A stretch of DNA of 64,000 nt from Neoceratodus forsteri (Eukaryota; Chordata; Ceratodontiformes; Ceratodontidae), in assembly GCA_016271365.2 (NCBI GenBank), contig JADMNL010000022.1:224850501-224914500 (forward strand), written 5' to 3'. Shown one piece after another: positions 22,646 to 36,400 of this stretch. Numbering within the stretch: the stretch's first letter is position 1; each line of letters starts with the position of its first letter. Under the pieces are notes generated by a model that did not search any database, was not told where the DNA came from, and saw only the letters and a program-made list of their open reading frames with translations. The position numbers were made by a program, and so were the translations under genes.

Positions 22646-22933
22646 AAGGCCAACTCAGCTGGGCATAAAATGTGCAGTGATGGATGTGAGCAGGGGCTCC
22701 TAGGATAAATCAACAGAGGACATACTAAAATGTGTCGAGTTTAGATAGGTGGCAATTGGGGACAGCATCATAGACTGCATCTATGAAATCAGTACCTGGC
22801 AGTATTAAAGGAAAGCTGTCCAAAATGTGGGCTCCCACCCCAGAAAAGCTTAGCCTCAGGTTTAGCTTTTTACAGTAAAACAGTGTTTTCTCAACTGCAA
22901 TGTACTGTATTTTTAATTTACAAAGTCTGAACC

Positions 22934-23075
22934 AAGTATGGTGGATGCAGGGAGGCTCCATTTGCTGAAAAGGTGCGGCACCACACTGCTTACTTCAGTA
23001 TAAAAGTACTAAAGTGAGTGATGCGGCCCTGCACCTTTTCAGCAAATGGAGCCTCCCCTGCATCCACCATACTTC
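22934..23075. repeat. Hairpin element (MITE-like)
   Basis: Near-perfect inverted repeat. AAGTATGGTGGATGCAGGGA at 22934 returns inverted at 23075, and pairing continues through TTTGCTGAAAAGGTGC to a centre at TATAAAAGTACT. It lies within the L2-like remnant. A related core (AGTACAAAAGTACTAAAGTA) occurs at about 23896. Confidence 0.85.
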
Positions 23076-23109
23076 CAGGTTTTGGACTTTTGTGAATTAA
23101 AATAAAGTA

Positions 23110-23640
23110 AGTTGTGTCATGAGAAAAACGCCACTCTTACTGTAAAAAGCAAAACTGGAGGGTAAGCTTTCCTGGGCAGAAGCCCATGTTTTGGACAGCT
23201 TTTCTTTAAGCTTTCAACCAAGCATTTATCTGAACCTAGTGATAGGCAATCACCCACTCTGTAAAGGGCACCAAGCTTTCTGTTTGATTTTGAGACTATT
23301 GCCTGGATTTGCAGGGAAAATTCAGGAGATTTTCCCAGAGTACTCCCCGGTACCTGTACAAGGATACTGAGATTAGGGGGTACTATCAGGGGTGCAAATA
23401 GGTCAGGAACAGTGGTAAGAGACAGTAAGCATGGATATAGGCTTTGGTTAATGGCCAGGTGATTGGTAATAAACCAGCTGGAAATTGAGTTACAGTCAGT
23501 TTGAAGGGAGGAAATGATTTCAGCTGTGCAGGGTCCAGAGGTGAATAGGGTGATATCTATACATGTGGATGTTGCAGTGTTTTGCAGCAAGTCAGAGATA
23601 ACTTATTAAAATAATCATACTGTAAACTGAGTTAAGAAGA
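23110..23640 (-). pseudogene. L2/Rex1-like LINE reverse transcriptase remnant
   Basis: Minus strand frame from 23590: DITLFTSGPCTAEIISSLQ (the region after the YADDT box), SWFITNHLAINQS, GSTLGKSPEFSLQIQ and KLGALYRVGDCL, a normal series of blocks between the RT active site and the thumb in L2-group elements. It is broken by small frameshifts. Confidence 0.75.
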
Positions 23641-24080
23641 ACATTATAAATCCCCTAAAGAACACATAGGGTGCATTAAACAAATATCATGTCTTATGAA
23701 CTAGGAAGTTTGCAGAATTTAAACTTAATCAGGATCATATTCTGAACCTAAATCTTGCCCCATATGAATAATATCATTGGATACCGTCTTTGGGTCTCTA
23801 GTTCCATTTTCTGAATCAGCATTGTAAAGTTCCTACACTGCCTGTGTAATATAATACTAAGGAACTTAATACCCAAATTAGTAGTTTTACATCCAGTACA
23901 AAAGTACTAAAGTAAGGTTGATAAATGCGCTTTTTTTTATTTTTGAGAGAGAGAGAGAGTTATTGCCTATGATTTGTTCAGGTTAATTTGGCAAGCAGGG
24001 TTAAGTGGTCTTCAAGGTACATCATCTGTGTATGCCTTAAAATTGAGAGTCATTCCTGTTTTTTTTAATGAAAGCTGCTA
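23641..24080. other. No gene seen
   Basis: AT-rich spacer with a short (GA)n tract at 23945-23960 and one piece of the 22934-23075 hairpin family near 23896. Confidence 0.5.
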
Positions 24081-24089
24081 TGCCTGAAT

Positions 24090-26275
24090 AGCAGTAGACC
24101 TGGGGCTATATTCCATGCAGTTCAGGGACTAAGACCCACTCTGCAGCCACTGCTGTGTGACAAACGCTCCATACCTGCGGAGATTCTGTTTTCAGCCCAT
24201 GGTCTGCATGGGTGGCAGGGGAGGTTGGTGAGAAGTTATGCCTTGTCTCACAAGGCATAACATTTTAGTACAGCTGCTGTAAATCAGGGAGACCAATGTA
24301 AACTTGCTCCCTCTCTGACAATCTACCATAAGTAAATCCCACTTGCAGCAGTTTTTCTGCACAATGGCACTGATTTCTCAAATTTTGAAAATCTGGGACT
24401 GGATTTTCAGAGCCCCTAAAATATCCACAGCTGCAGGAAAAAAAACTGGTGCAAGTGGGTTGCCACTTGTGGAGATGCAGTTTTCCTTGCAGCTATGGTA
24501 TTCCCAAAATGGGAGACAGTTTATGACTGACTTCCCAATTAATGGAAGGTTGCAGCCAGTTTTTCTCTGTAGCTGTGCCAAAATGGTATGGCTACTGGAG
24601 CCAGGCATACCATCCACCACAGCAGTACAGTCTGAAAATATGGAAGTTCTCAGGTGCGATGATTACAGTCTGCACCAGCTGCTGCCAAGTGGCACTTTGT
24701 CCCAGGAAGCCTGACAATCCAGGGTCTAGACATTGGGGCCTGATTTTCAGCCATTCTGAGACTAAGTCACACACCACAGCTACTGCTGTATTACATCTTC
24801 TCCACATCTGTGGACATTTGTAGCTTTAACGCATGCTCTGCATTGGTGGCAGATGTAGCTGTGGGTTGGGGGGTTGTTATGTCTGGTCCAACCAGGTGTA
24901 ACATTTGGTGCAGCTGCATCAAAAGATGACCGCAAGCTGCCATAAACCATGGAACTGGTCCTAAACCAGTTCCAGCTTTGAAAGTCCATTTCTTCAGGAA
25001 AACTGCAGCTCCACAAGTGAAGACCCACTTGCACCTGCTCTAGTTTCTGGGGATGTCGAAAATCCAGCCTCTGAAATATAACTTAGGGAAGGGCTAGGGT
25101 AGCTCACCATTGGCTCTCATGTAGAAGTGAGAGCACTTTCTAACTGGGCTAGATGATATTAACCAGGGTACAGATTTTCAAAAGTGGAAAAACTGTACAT
25201 ATAAAGAAAAAAAGTTACACATGGGAGGGTTTCCTTGTGCAACCACAATGATTTCCACATGTGCTCAATTTGCAATTTGCCATTTTGCAACCCTTTCCTC
25301 AATTTATGGCAGCTTGTGCATCTTGTTTTGCTCTGCTACAGAAAAGTACTATGCCTGGTATCACTAGGTGTAACATATTTTTCAAAAAAGAAAAATTACA
25401 TCCATGCACATAAAATGCAGAATTTTCTCAGGTGATGGGATTTTTCCCTAAATCATTATGCTGTACATAGTGACTTACAGTCAGTTTTTCAAAGGGCCTG
25501 ACATGGCCCAGGGACTGGGGGCTAGATTTTCAGAGCCACTGTCAGTCCTGCTGCTACAGGGAAAAACCTGGTGCAAGTTGGACACTACTTGCAGAGCTAC
25601 AGTTTTTCCCTCAACCATGGTATTTTCAAAGGCGGAGCTTGATTATGACCAGCTGTATGATCTATGGCAGCTTGCGGACATATTTTTGGCACACCTGCAG
25701 GAAAATGTTACACTCGGTGGTATGGGGTGAACCAACTCCTGCAACTGTGCTGGTTGAAAATGTGAAGCTCTGCATGTGCAGAGATTTTGTCTGGCAATGG
25801 TGGCTGCAGCATGGGACTTAGTTCCCCAGTGGGCAGAAAATCCATCTCTAAGTCCCTGGGCTAGATTTTCAGAATGTTCAGGGACCCGATCTAAAGGTGA
25901 AGTGGAAGGAGGGCAAAAGGGTGGATCTGAGCCCATTCACTGTGTATAGGGTTAGGGCAGGGCTAGATTTCAGAATGTTCAGGGACTACGTCTCATGTCA
26001 CATCCACCACTGTGGGACAAAATCTCCACACTTGTGGAGGTTTGTATTTTCAGCTGGTGCAGCTGCAGGGATGTTACACCTGGTTCCACCATGTGTAATA
26101 GTTCTGCACACCTGCAATGAAAAAAAGTGGTGCAAGCTGTTGTAAGCTGGGGATCCAGTTGTAAACCGGCTCCTGCTGTGATAATATGGTGCATGTTTGG
26201 AAAACTGCTGCTACACAAGTGAAGCCCCACTTGAGATAGATGCTCAACCTAACTACACAAAAATCCAGCTATCCT
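24090..26275. repeat. Array of strongly diverged tandem repeats
   Basis: Related blocks of roughly 300-600 bases start near 24115, 24750, 25520 and 25970. Each opens with CTxGATTTTCAGA and then a CAGGGACTA-like phrase, and contains TGGTGCAAG, GTTACACCTGGTTC-like and CACAAGTGAAGxCCCACTTG phrases in the same order. Short ORFs inside differ between units and are not conserved, so it is non-coding. Confidence 0.6.
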
Positions 26276-26287
26276 TAGAGTGCACCT

Positions 26288-26510
26288 TCCTCCTGACCCA
26301 TGTTTTAATTAAAATGTCACACGGGTGCTGAATCCCACTGGATAGTATCCCTCTCCCTCCTGACCCCCATCTTGTAAAAACAGCTGGTGGGTGTCAATCC
26401 TGCTAGCTGGCACCCTTTCTCTCCTCCCTCCTGATCCATGCCATTCCAAAAAGAATGGCCAACAGGTGTCCAGTCCCATCAGCTGGTAGCCACCCACCCT
26501 CCCGACACTA
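26288..26510. repeat. Minisatellite, unit about 70 bases
   Basis: TCCTGACCC-type starts recur near 26290, 26358, 26429 and 26499, each followed by a spacer and AGCTGGTGG or similar. About three diverged units. Confidence 0.6.
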
Positions 26511-27500
26511 TTTATGGTGGCAGGGGCCACATCCTCCTGCTGCATGAAAAAATGCCTTTCTGACACTGGAGTGCCCAACCCCCCATGCCAGCCTATAATC
26601 TCCTCACCACCCCTCTAGTATTGAGTGGTATTTGGATGCCCACCCTTGATGCTGACATACCTGAACCCCATCTTTCACCTTTCCATTGACGTCTGCCCCA
26701 CTATTTGTAGTGACACTGGGTGCCTATGCCCAGTGTCACCAAATATCTGGCCAGTATATCTGCAATAAAGAAAACACTCCCATGTCATTTTTTTGCTGTT
26801 TTTCCCCTCTGAAACAAAGAAAACTTTCCATTGATGTCTTTTGCAGTCTGAGCCTCCCACCACCACCATACACCCAACTCTGACCACCCACTCAGTACCC
26901 CCATCCCTCACCCCACACTCAAACCTAAAATCAATATATCATAATAGATCCAGTCTCCGAGCTGAAAGATTCCCTCCTCCCGGAACTGTGATTGCTAACT
27001 GAGGAAAAATGAGAAGTGTCGTTAAGAAATTTCCAATGGATTTTGCACATAACATGGTCATTTTATTTTCCTATTTTTCCCCAAATTTTCAGCATGGGCA
27101 TTTTGGGGCCCCACCTCATGAACAAGGTAGGTGATCATTTTCAAATCCACCAAGAAAGTGTGATTTTGCAGTCACTCTGTGAAATCAGCATTCAGGCAGT
27201 ATTTGAAAAATGTTACCTTCTGAGTTCATGAGGTGGGATCATAAGAAGACTATGTTGAAAACTTGGCATAAACGTATTAAAAAAATAAACTAAAATTATG
27301 ATGGTATGTTGAAAGTTTTGACTCATAACTTTGATCATTTTCAATCTTTTTTCCCAATATTTTTAACATAGTCATGTTTTCAAAGCACTTCATGAACATG
27401 ACTGCTGTCATTTTCCAAATCCTGCCCAAAATGTGTTTTTATATTTAGAGCACAAATTATATTTTGACAATTTTTTATAAAAGACACTGAGGTCAAATGT
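26511..27500. other. No gene seen
   Basis: AT-rich sequence without recognisable domains or terminal repeats. ORFs here are short and featureless. Confidence 0.5.
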
Positions 27501-27519
27501 CAAATAAAGTAAAATTTAT

Positions 27520-28312
27520 TAAGAAATGTATGCGGGGCCAGCTGTTGAACCAGCTGGTAGTATGTTGTGTTCCCATGTTAGTGATTCCAGTCCAGGAATG
27601 AACTCAGGGAGCCATCTTGACAGCAGGAGGATGGGGCCAGTTCTGTTGTGCCCCCTCCAACCACGGAAGGGATTGCACAATGTTCTGCTACACAGATAAC
27701 ACCATGTGGCAGGCTTGGGTGCCTTGATCTTGCCTCTGTAGATGGCATTTCCCTGCTGAGACCGAGTCCGTTCATTTCTAACTCTGTTGCCTGAAAACCC
27801 ATTAGTGCCCATTTCTTCCTCACCCCCTCCTTTTATATTTATTCTTAATTTTTGTTTTGAGTCTTTTTCTTCTTATCCTCCTCCCATATCTCCCTCACTA
27901 CCCTTGCACCTACTAACTTCCTGTTCTATTACTTTTTTCCCTAACTTACTTACTTGTCACTTGTGTTTGCTGATGGTGCCTAATTTTTTTGTACATTCCT
28001 TTGCATTGTATATGTCCCTAAGTATAATTAGTTCTCCACTGCTATATCTTGATAGGTACAGTTACACATACTCACCTTGTCTGACAAGGTTGACATCAAT
28101 TTGGTTTGCATACTTAACTTGTAAATAATATTTGTCTTTATATCTCACTATTTATGCACATACAATCCTTGTTTGTAATCTCCTCTACCTGAAATTTGCT
28201 GTAATTACACTGTATATACATGCTTTAATGTCTGGGTCGACCCTGAAAAAAGGGATCGCAATTGTCTCAGTTGTCTTACCCGGTTACCAAAATTCAAATA
28301 AATAAATTCCCT
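27520..28312 (+). mobile_element. Probable LINE 3' end
   Basis: Ends at 28225-28312 with GGGTCGACCCTGAAAAAAGG, a stem-loop, and a (AAAT)n tail, the same organisation as the L2-like LINE tail at 4390-4472. The preceding 500 bases are pyrimidine-rich 3' UTR-like sequence. A possible C-terminal coding remnant at 27540-27790 is weak. Confidence 0.5.
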
Positions 28313-29024
28313 CACAAGGGGTTGGCGTGCATGTGAAGGACTAACAGAGCCATGTATTACATCAGGAGAAAAGAGGTGACATGAAAAAATAGGCCCTGAA
28401 ATATTTCTGCTATTCTGTTTATTCCATTTCATGCCAATCCAATACAAACACAAAGAATGGAAATTCATGGCAAAAAAATGCATTTATGCAGGCATTATGG
28501 TTGAGGAATGCAAAGAGAACAACATAAGGAAATAAAAAAAAAATTAAGGTTTTGAGTCTGACTCTCTATAGTCTTGGCAAATCAGTGGTTGGGTCTTCTT
28601 TGGGGTTGTCAACTGTAATTCCTAGCCCCTTCCCAGACCAAATATGGTAAGATGTGATTTCTTTTCTTTACAAAGGCCCCATAAGTCTCTGTGTGAACAT
28701 AAATGTTTCTGTTGGCAACATGTGGCAAGCCCTACTTCTGAAGAGTAAATCACTATGAGGTACTGACTTGGAGCTGTACCTGGTGCTTTAGACAAGAAAC
28801 TATCGGCTGGGGGAAGGGGTGGGCAATAGGGTAGAAAACACCAAGGAAGTCCCCAACTTTGCTTTTTTGGTCTGATCAAGCATTATTGCAGCTTATAAAA
28901 TTGTTCTCTGAAAATCCTGCAATATGATTGATCAACTGCCATTGTTTAACACAGTACAAACCACACTATGGCAATTGACACTTCCTTTGGCAGCCAAACC
29001 AAAGTTTTGTATATCATTTCCATG
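28313..29024. other. No gene seen
   Basis: No recognised domain or repeat family between the LINE tail and the hAT-like element. Confidence 0.5.
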
Positions 29025-29032
29025 CATTAAAC

Positions 29033-29452
29033 TAGTGCTGTGTGAAAATAAAATTCCACCAGCAGAATTACTGTAAAAGTCACAATTTCACTTTTGTCAA
29101 GTTGCAGAATGCACTTTGGCAACTTTATAAAATTCTGACAGAACAGTGGACCACTGAATGAACTGCTGATTAACGTATTAAACTGTGGAAAAAGTGATCA
29201 CTGAACTGCAGAATGATTGCACGTATACTGAATTGATGTATTGAACTGGGGAATGGAATTCTACAGAACTGTCATTCTGCAGTTCATGTGTATCATTATA
29301 CAATTTAGCCAGAAAATTTAATGAAATGGGGTGAAAATTCACCAAATACACTCAAAAGATATGGATTTGGCCAAAGTTAGAATTTTATAACATTTCAAGA
29401 CATTTCATGAAATTTCCACCAAGTAAAAATTTGCAATTTCCACCCAGCACTA
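29033..29452. mobile_element. hAT-like non-autonomous element, copy B (complete)
   Basis: 420 bases with inverted ends TAGTGCTGTGTGAAAAT and ATTTCCACCCAGCACTA. It is flanked by CATTAAAC (29025-29032) and CATTTAAC (29453-29460), an 8-base target-site duplication with one change, which is the hAT length. There is no coding capacity. Copy A is at 20420-21146. Confidence 0.8.
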
Positions 29453-29460
29453 CATTTAAC

Positions 29461-29940
29461 CCACCACCAACATCCAGCTGCAAAAAAACCTCCATTTGCT
29501 AGATATGTATTTTGTAAAGTAATGCAAGTTTCTTTTTTTTAGCTATTTGGAGGAACATGTGAAGCTTTCATGCCTGAGCCCTTGGGCCATATGAACATTT
29601 TTGTAAGTCAGTGGCTCAGTGAGATTAGAAAGGGATGTGAAGGAGTGGTATATATTAATGGTCTCATACACACCTCTTTCTAGCCTTGCTAATCTGACTG
29701 ACAGAAACGTTTGCATGACTAGCAACTCTTGTGTGCAGTGCTGCATGTCTTTCAGGGTATCACTAAAGGCAAAAAATGAACAGACTACAATATAGAACTC
29801 TACATCAGCAAACAGGGAGGGTTTAAATAGTTAGGCAGTGCATTGGGGATCATTGTGAACATTTATCAAAGCATTGCTTTTTCACTCTGCTATGTATACA
29901 AAGAAAATAGTAAACAAGTTCACCTGGCCCAGCTCAGCCG
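29461..29940. other. No gene seen
   Basis: Spacer without recognised features. Confidence 0.45.
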
Positions 29941-32900
29941 CCCCACCTCTAGGGCACCCAAATCACCTTAAAGAAGCTTCCCAAACATACGGTATAGGTT
30001 CTCTTTCATTCTCCTGCTCCTCTCTGGAAATGCTCATCCCAAGCCAAGCCCTATGCCCACCCCCACACCCCTCAAAAACTTAGGCATACTGATGGCCTTC
30101 TACTGGCTACCATGAACATTTGTAGCCTTCTAAAGAAGCATGCCCAACTCCAAGCCTGGGTATGCCACCACAACCCAGGTGCTCTTGCGGTAGTTGAAAC
30201 CTGGCTACCCACCTTACCCCTGACTCTGCTGTTGCACTGTCTGGCTACACCCTATACAGATCAGATCAAATGGGAAAAAAGGGGAGGGGGTTGTGCCATC
30301 TATCTCCATGATACACTACAAGGTCCTGACTACCCTCCCAACTGCTAATGCCCAATCTCTAACCCCTAAAATTGTCATTGGGGCCTCTGGTAAAACTGTA
30401 TACCTGATGTCTATATGCATAACCCCATAACCAGAAACAGGCTTTCACTTTGATACTAGACATCACAGCCCAGCTCTCCCAAAACTCTAAGATCATCTCA
30501 CTTGCCGACTTTAACACAAATTGGCTTGCCCCTTAATCAATCTATTTCAGAGATGCTACTGCTGCCCAAAACCCAGCTCAACTGGTCCTCTCTACAACCA
30601 GGCTTCACTGAAACATGAGCAACAGAACCCTCATTGACCTCATTTTCTCCAATCACCCTGAACATATCTCTGATGTCCAGGTCTTATCTGACTCTCTTAG
30701 TGATCACTCCATAGTCACCTGCACTGGTCAAACAGTTGGACTTCCCCCAGTATCACCAGACACCTTCTCCTTAGGAAAGATGCTCTTGGGCATTACTGCA
30801 ATTATCTTCTCAACTCTGACTGGACCCCGCTCGACTATATTACATCTGTCAGTGATGTGCTGTCCTTCTTTATTAGTTCCTTTAACTCCACCTGTGATAT
30901 CTTTGCCCCCTTTGCTAAGTGGGTGGTAAAAGATCCCTTCTCTCCTTGGGTCAGCCAGTCTGTAATTGGCCAAATAACTGCTCATGAGAACCTATGGCGC
31001 CAAGCCCTGGAATCTGGCTGTCCCACCAACTGTCAGCTATACTGTGCTTCCTGAAACTCCTGCACCTGGGCCATTTGCCAAGCTAAGGCTGCTTACTACC
31101 AAGCTAAACTCACCACCTCCTGGGGGCAGGGATGTAATTTCTGGGAGACTATTAAGGAACTCAGTGGTAAATCCCCCCTCCACTGATAATAAACATGGTC
31201 CCTACCCAAGATCCTTATCAGATTGCCAACACCTTTAATGCAGCTTATACTGACCTTAGCTCAGTACTCCCCCTTGACTTCTTCTCCCATTCCCCTGGGC
31301 TGTTCCCCCCCACTGGTGTCCCATCATTCTGCTTCAAGACCATCTCCCCGAGTACTGCCTGCTCCTACCTCTCTAAGTTCCTTGGCAAATCCAGAAAGAG
31401 TGGCAATACACTAGATCTTAAGCTGCTCAACCTGTCTCTAGACACAGTCCTAACCCCATTGACCAAAATATTGAATATGTTGCTATGCCTTGGTCAGTTC
31501 CCATCCCAGTGGAAATGGGCGGTGGTCACCCCTATCTACAAGAGCAGTGACTGAACCTCCCATAGTAACTACAGGCCTATCTCCATTCTGCCTCCCCTCT
31601 CAAAAGTGCTCGAAAAAATCATTGCCGACCAATTCACTGACTTCCTGGAATCACATAACCTCCTCTGTGAGCAACAGCATGGATTCAGGAAGGGCCACAG
31701 GAGCAGCACCACCACTGCCTCCTGGAGTACACCTCATACATCCACGATTCCTTTGACCAAGGGGCCTTGGTTGGGTCTGTGTACATAGATCTTACCAAGG
31801 CCTTTGATACGATCAGTCATGCCCTATTATCAGACTCTCTTCTTTCCACTGACCTGTCCCAGGAGGCCACTGCTTGCTTCACTCACTACCTGCAAGGAAG
31901 ATCCCAGCAAATAAAGATAAATGGCACCTTATCCACTAGTCTACAGGTTCGTTTTGGGGTACCCCTGGGCTCCATTCTTGGCCCACTCCTATTTATTCTG
32001 TACCTGAATTCTTTCCCCTCAGCCTGCACTGGACAACTCATCCTCTACATGGACAATGCGGTGATTTTCAATCACCACCCTGATCCCACCCTGCTTAAAT
32101 AGGAACTGCAGCTCTCCTTCAAGGAGGCTGAATCCTGGTTTTCAACCCATAAACTTATTCTCAGTTATAAAAAGACAAAGGTAATGCTATTCTCACATCA
32201 CCAAAATAAGTGCAAGTCCTCCACCCTCTCCATCCTCAATTCTCATGGCACCCCCTTGGAATCTGTTCCCCATTTTAAATACCTCGGTATCACCCTCAAT
32301 CCTTCCCTCTCCTTCCATGCACATATTAAAGCTACCTGCTCTGCAGTTAATGCCAGAATTGGCCTCCTCTACAGAATTAGGGCCTGCCTCCCCCTTGCTG
32401 CTCTTAGATTGGCTATCTCCAGCTCTATTGTATTCCTGGTAGACTATTGTATAGTCATCTATGGGTCTGCCTCAAACACTGCCCTGAAAAAAATTAAACT
32501 TGCCTTAAACAAAGCCTGCCACCTAGCCACTGTCTGTGACAGGTTGACACATACCTGCAATCTCTATCAATGCTCAGCCTGCTAAATTTACAAGGGTGTC
32601 TCTACTATCAGACTTGCCTACTAACAAAAAAAATCTTATGGGCCACTCAGCCCCTAGTTGCAACCTTCGCCTCTCTCCAGGGCAGCACAGGTGGGTGACC
32701 AGACACACCAACAAAATTGCTTTCCAAGTCCCCTTCTATAGAACCACCACCGGTCAACGGTCCTTCAAATATAGGTCCCCTTTATGGATGAACTCCATCA
32801 CCGGTTCCCTCCTATCCTTATCCAAGTTGGGCCCTTTCAGAAAAGAACTGTGGGACCACATCCTGGTTTCATCAAGCTGTGACTGCACATAACATTGTCG

Positions 32901-33418
32901 TAACCCTCCAAGTATTTCCTCTCCTACACCTTAGCTGCACGACAATGCCCATTGGGCAGCTTTCTTGTCTCTACTATATTTCCAGCTCTCCTTTGTCCAC
33001 TTCCTTGGCCTGTTTCTCACTTTCACCTCCATAGCTCTGTTGCTCCTGTCTCCAATATATATTTATTCTCCTCTGACTTATTTGAACAATTTTGTTTACT
33101 CCCATGTCAATTGACAATGCTTATTGTATTGAATCATTATTAGATAACTCTGTATTGTGTAATTTTCTCTCTGTATATAATTACTGATATTGTTCATGAT
33201 GTTTGTAACACTTGCCTGACACACTTTGCATTGATATGGAGCCTTTGTAATAGCTCTTATTATATAATTTTTCTCTCTTTGTACTATTACTGTCACTGTT
33301 CATGATGTCTGAAATACTTGCCTGCCACACTTTGTATTGATGTGGAGCCTTTGAAAAAGGGTCCCTGACTCAAAGAGTTGTAATTCTTAGACTTCAAGAA
33401 AAAAAAAAAAAAAAAAGC
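29940..33418 (+). pseudogene. L2/CR1-group LINE, endonuclease to 3' tail
   Basis: Endonuclease start: NICSLLKKHAQLQAWV (30115) and GALAVVETWLP, then GYTLYRSD and GGGCAIYLHD. Later SDHSIVTC near 30695 is the EN SDH box. RT: SKVLEKIIADQFTDFLE and EQQHGFRKGH (31600-31700), YIDLTKAFDTISHALL, GVPLGSILGPLLFILYL, then YMDNAVIF (32047), where the catalytic FADD/YADD box is altered. FKYLGITLNPSLSFHAHI and a C-terminal PLWMNSITGSL follow. The 3' UTR ends in a stem-loop and a poly-A run (33401-33417). Many stops; the mutated active site confirms a dead copy. Confidence 0.88.
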
Positions 33419-36400
33419 TGTCTTATGTACTGTATTCTCCCCTTCCCCCTTTTCTACAACATGACCAGTCCCATTTGATACATGCAATAACAACCTCAAA
33501 GGGTCTGCTGGGTGCTTAAAGGCATTCAGTTTCACCTCATAGCTCAAACACCTGAAATTAAGGTTAATTTCAGCACAACCAAAATCCTGCTGTTTTGTCC
33601 CTTCATAAAACTGTGTTAATGGTTTCAGATATGCTTACCACCACACATTAACTAAGCTATTCACTCCTTTCCTTTTTTTAAAGTAAATCATTTTGGTATC
33701 TTACCTACAACATCTTATTGTGGAAGGAGTGGAGAGTTTGCATCTTCAAGTACTTTTCTGCTTTTGTGGTTTGTGTCTGCTTTTTTTCTGTGTCTTAGCC
33801 TGGGGGATAGCCCCTGTATTAGTGGCAGACTAATATATTTAACATTTTTCATTTTACCTTTAGCCATATGTGGATCACACTTGTTGTCAGGGTTACACTC
33901 GTTGACATTAAGGGGATTTGAGGTTCCCAGGGAACATATGTTGCATTATCATCTTCATCCCTAAGCAACTCTACTTGTTCTTCACTGGTCTTCTCAGACT
34001 CTCCCAGTGTCCTCAGCAACCTTTTCCTTGAATGCATGCCCCTCCAATCATGTGACTGTCTGTCTTGCACTTAATGAAACACAAAGTACTTCACCAGCAA
34101 CATTTCCCATCAAGAGACTCTGGGAAATCTAAAACTCTACTTTTTGATAAAAAAAACAATTACTGTATAGCATTTTTTTTTTATTTCACTGTGAAGACAA
34201 AGTGGTTTGCAGTAGATGGACATTGCCCACTCATAGTGACAACATAGAGGATTACTTGAAAAAGGTAAATAAATTAAAGTTATGCTATATAACCCTTACT
34301 AAATGGAGTAAGCAGTCAGGGTCACTACATGCCTTTATACAAGAGAGGAAGGGGTTTACAAAACAGACCATAGGTCCAAAATTGTATTGAATGTTGCTGT
34401 ATTCATGTTTTACTCATTTATTCTGTTTCTAATCTGCACAGTGTCTGATTTATTATTGTACTCATGCTATATTATATCCTACGTATTCATGGTAACTGAA
34501 ATTGCAATGATATCCTATGTATACATGGTAACTGAAATTGCAATAGAAAGTGCCTAAATGAGTCAGAAACATCACAACAAACTCAGGATGTACAGTATAC
34601 GTCGAGGGGAACTTAAGGATTAATTCCTATAGAAAACAAATAAGTTATGTTTTACTGATAAAACTTTGGACTGAAACTGCTAAAACTGTGGTTTTAATAC
34701 CTGCATACCTCTAGGGCAGCAGGTCAAATGTATCAAAACAGGACTGAAAGGCATTTTTTATACACTAACATGAGAATAGAAACAAAAGACATTCCTGGAT
34801 TCAAAATGATTCAAAGCTTCCAACATGTTTTTATAAATGCATTGCTAATTTTATGCTGTTTTTGTTAACACTCATCTAGGCAAATAAGAGCTCCTCTTTC
34901 ATGGCGTTTAATTTTTTTGTTGTTGTGTGTGAAAGGGTCCGACTTGGAAAACTCTACTGCTATTAACTGTGGAAACACCTGAGTGCAATAGCATCACCAA
35001 GACTTTGGGCAGGATCACTAATCACATGACCTGCTCTTACAGGTCTCAGGCTGTTTCACTATTTGTCTGTCTTTAAGTATTTAAAGGGGTAATTGCATGG
35101 ACTATCTTATCAGGGCTTTGAACAATTAATCTAATGAACTTGGGGTTTAAGAAATTAGTCCTCATCCAATATGTTATGGCTCCATTAATAGTCAAAAATA
35201 TAGGTTTGTTACTTACCAGTAACAGTAGATCTTTGAGAGGATCTCCATATAACAGTAACCGTCCCCTCCACCTCCTGCTATGGCAGACCCTTTCTTGTTT
35301 AGCTCTTGTCTAGGCAATGTATGGTGAGTTTTGTCCAAGTGCCACCAAATTCATTACGATGGGAAGTTTTCACTTTTCTCCATCTGCCTCTCACTGCATG
35401 TTTGGTGAGGCAGACCCATTCCTGTTTTTGGCTGATGTTTAGAATTCCAGTTACTAACAGCATGAAAGTGAGGTAGTTTGGGGCCACACACATTATATAG
35501 GCTATGCACTGACAGCATCCATATTAGCATGTTAACATAGGTGGCTCTGAATCACAAAATCTTCCTGCACAGTCCTGACATCAACAACTTGCAGTCCAAT
35601 ATATTATCACTCTGTGAAGAGTCTTGAGAAAATCTTCTGTTAATGGTTAAGTATGGAGTGTTTCAATTCCTTGTCATACATCATAAGCCCTATGGCATCA
35701 CTGTTTGTGGCAACACAACTTACCAAGAAAAGCCAATCACCTAATGCATGGTTAGTCACTATTGATGTCTAAAGCATGCATTCCCAATGGTGCTGAGGTG
35801 TAAGTAGGAATGGAATTAGTCTCTGAGTCAAGGATTGCTCTTCCCATAACACATAATACTACTTGAAAGAAAACAGTCTAATGGGAAATGGAAAAAGAAA
35901 AATGCTTCAGAAATAAAATATGATAACATTTCCTGCCTGCTATTTTTGGTTCAACTACCTCTCTACTGGGTGTCAGTGTCTTATATTGGGTCCTGGGATA
36001 TTAAGTGTGCTGCATAGGAGTAGTGTGTTAGTTGGATTTTTTATCACGTTTAACCATTTTAAAGGGAGTAGTGATGTGGTGGAGGGAGGTGTTTGCAAGA
36101 AGTGGTTCTTCTGGGATGAATTTGAAAAACATTTGAAGGGGGCTGTGATCACACCTGCAGTGATGCAATAAATAATTTTGAATTATTTCTTTATCTTGTC
36201 TTTCTGGTATTTCTTGCACAAAATAACAGTTTTGAATTATAAGCAAAAGCTTTATTAGTTTTAAAAAATAAAAAAAAAGAACATTGACAATTGATCCACT
36301 GTAAAACATTGATTTCTTTTAGGAAAATTGATCGAAAATGAGTAACCACACTGACATTATGATGTTTTTTATGACTTTTTTTTAACATAACCTCACAACA

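Noticed and set aside
35920..36309. Small ORFs on both strands, considered as a transposase end
   Set aside because: No DDE/D-type block or terminal inverted repeat could be found.
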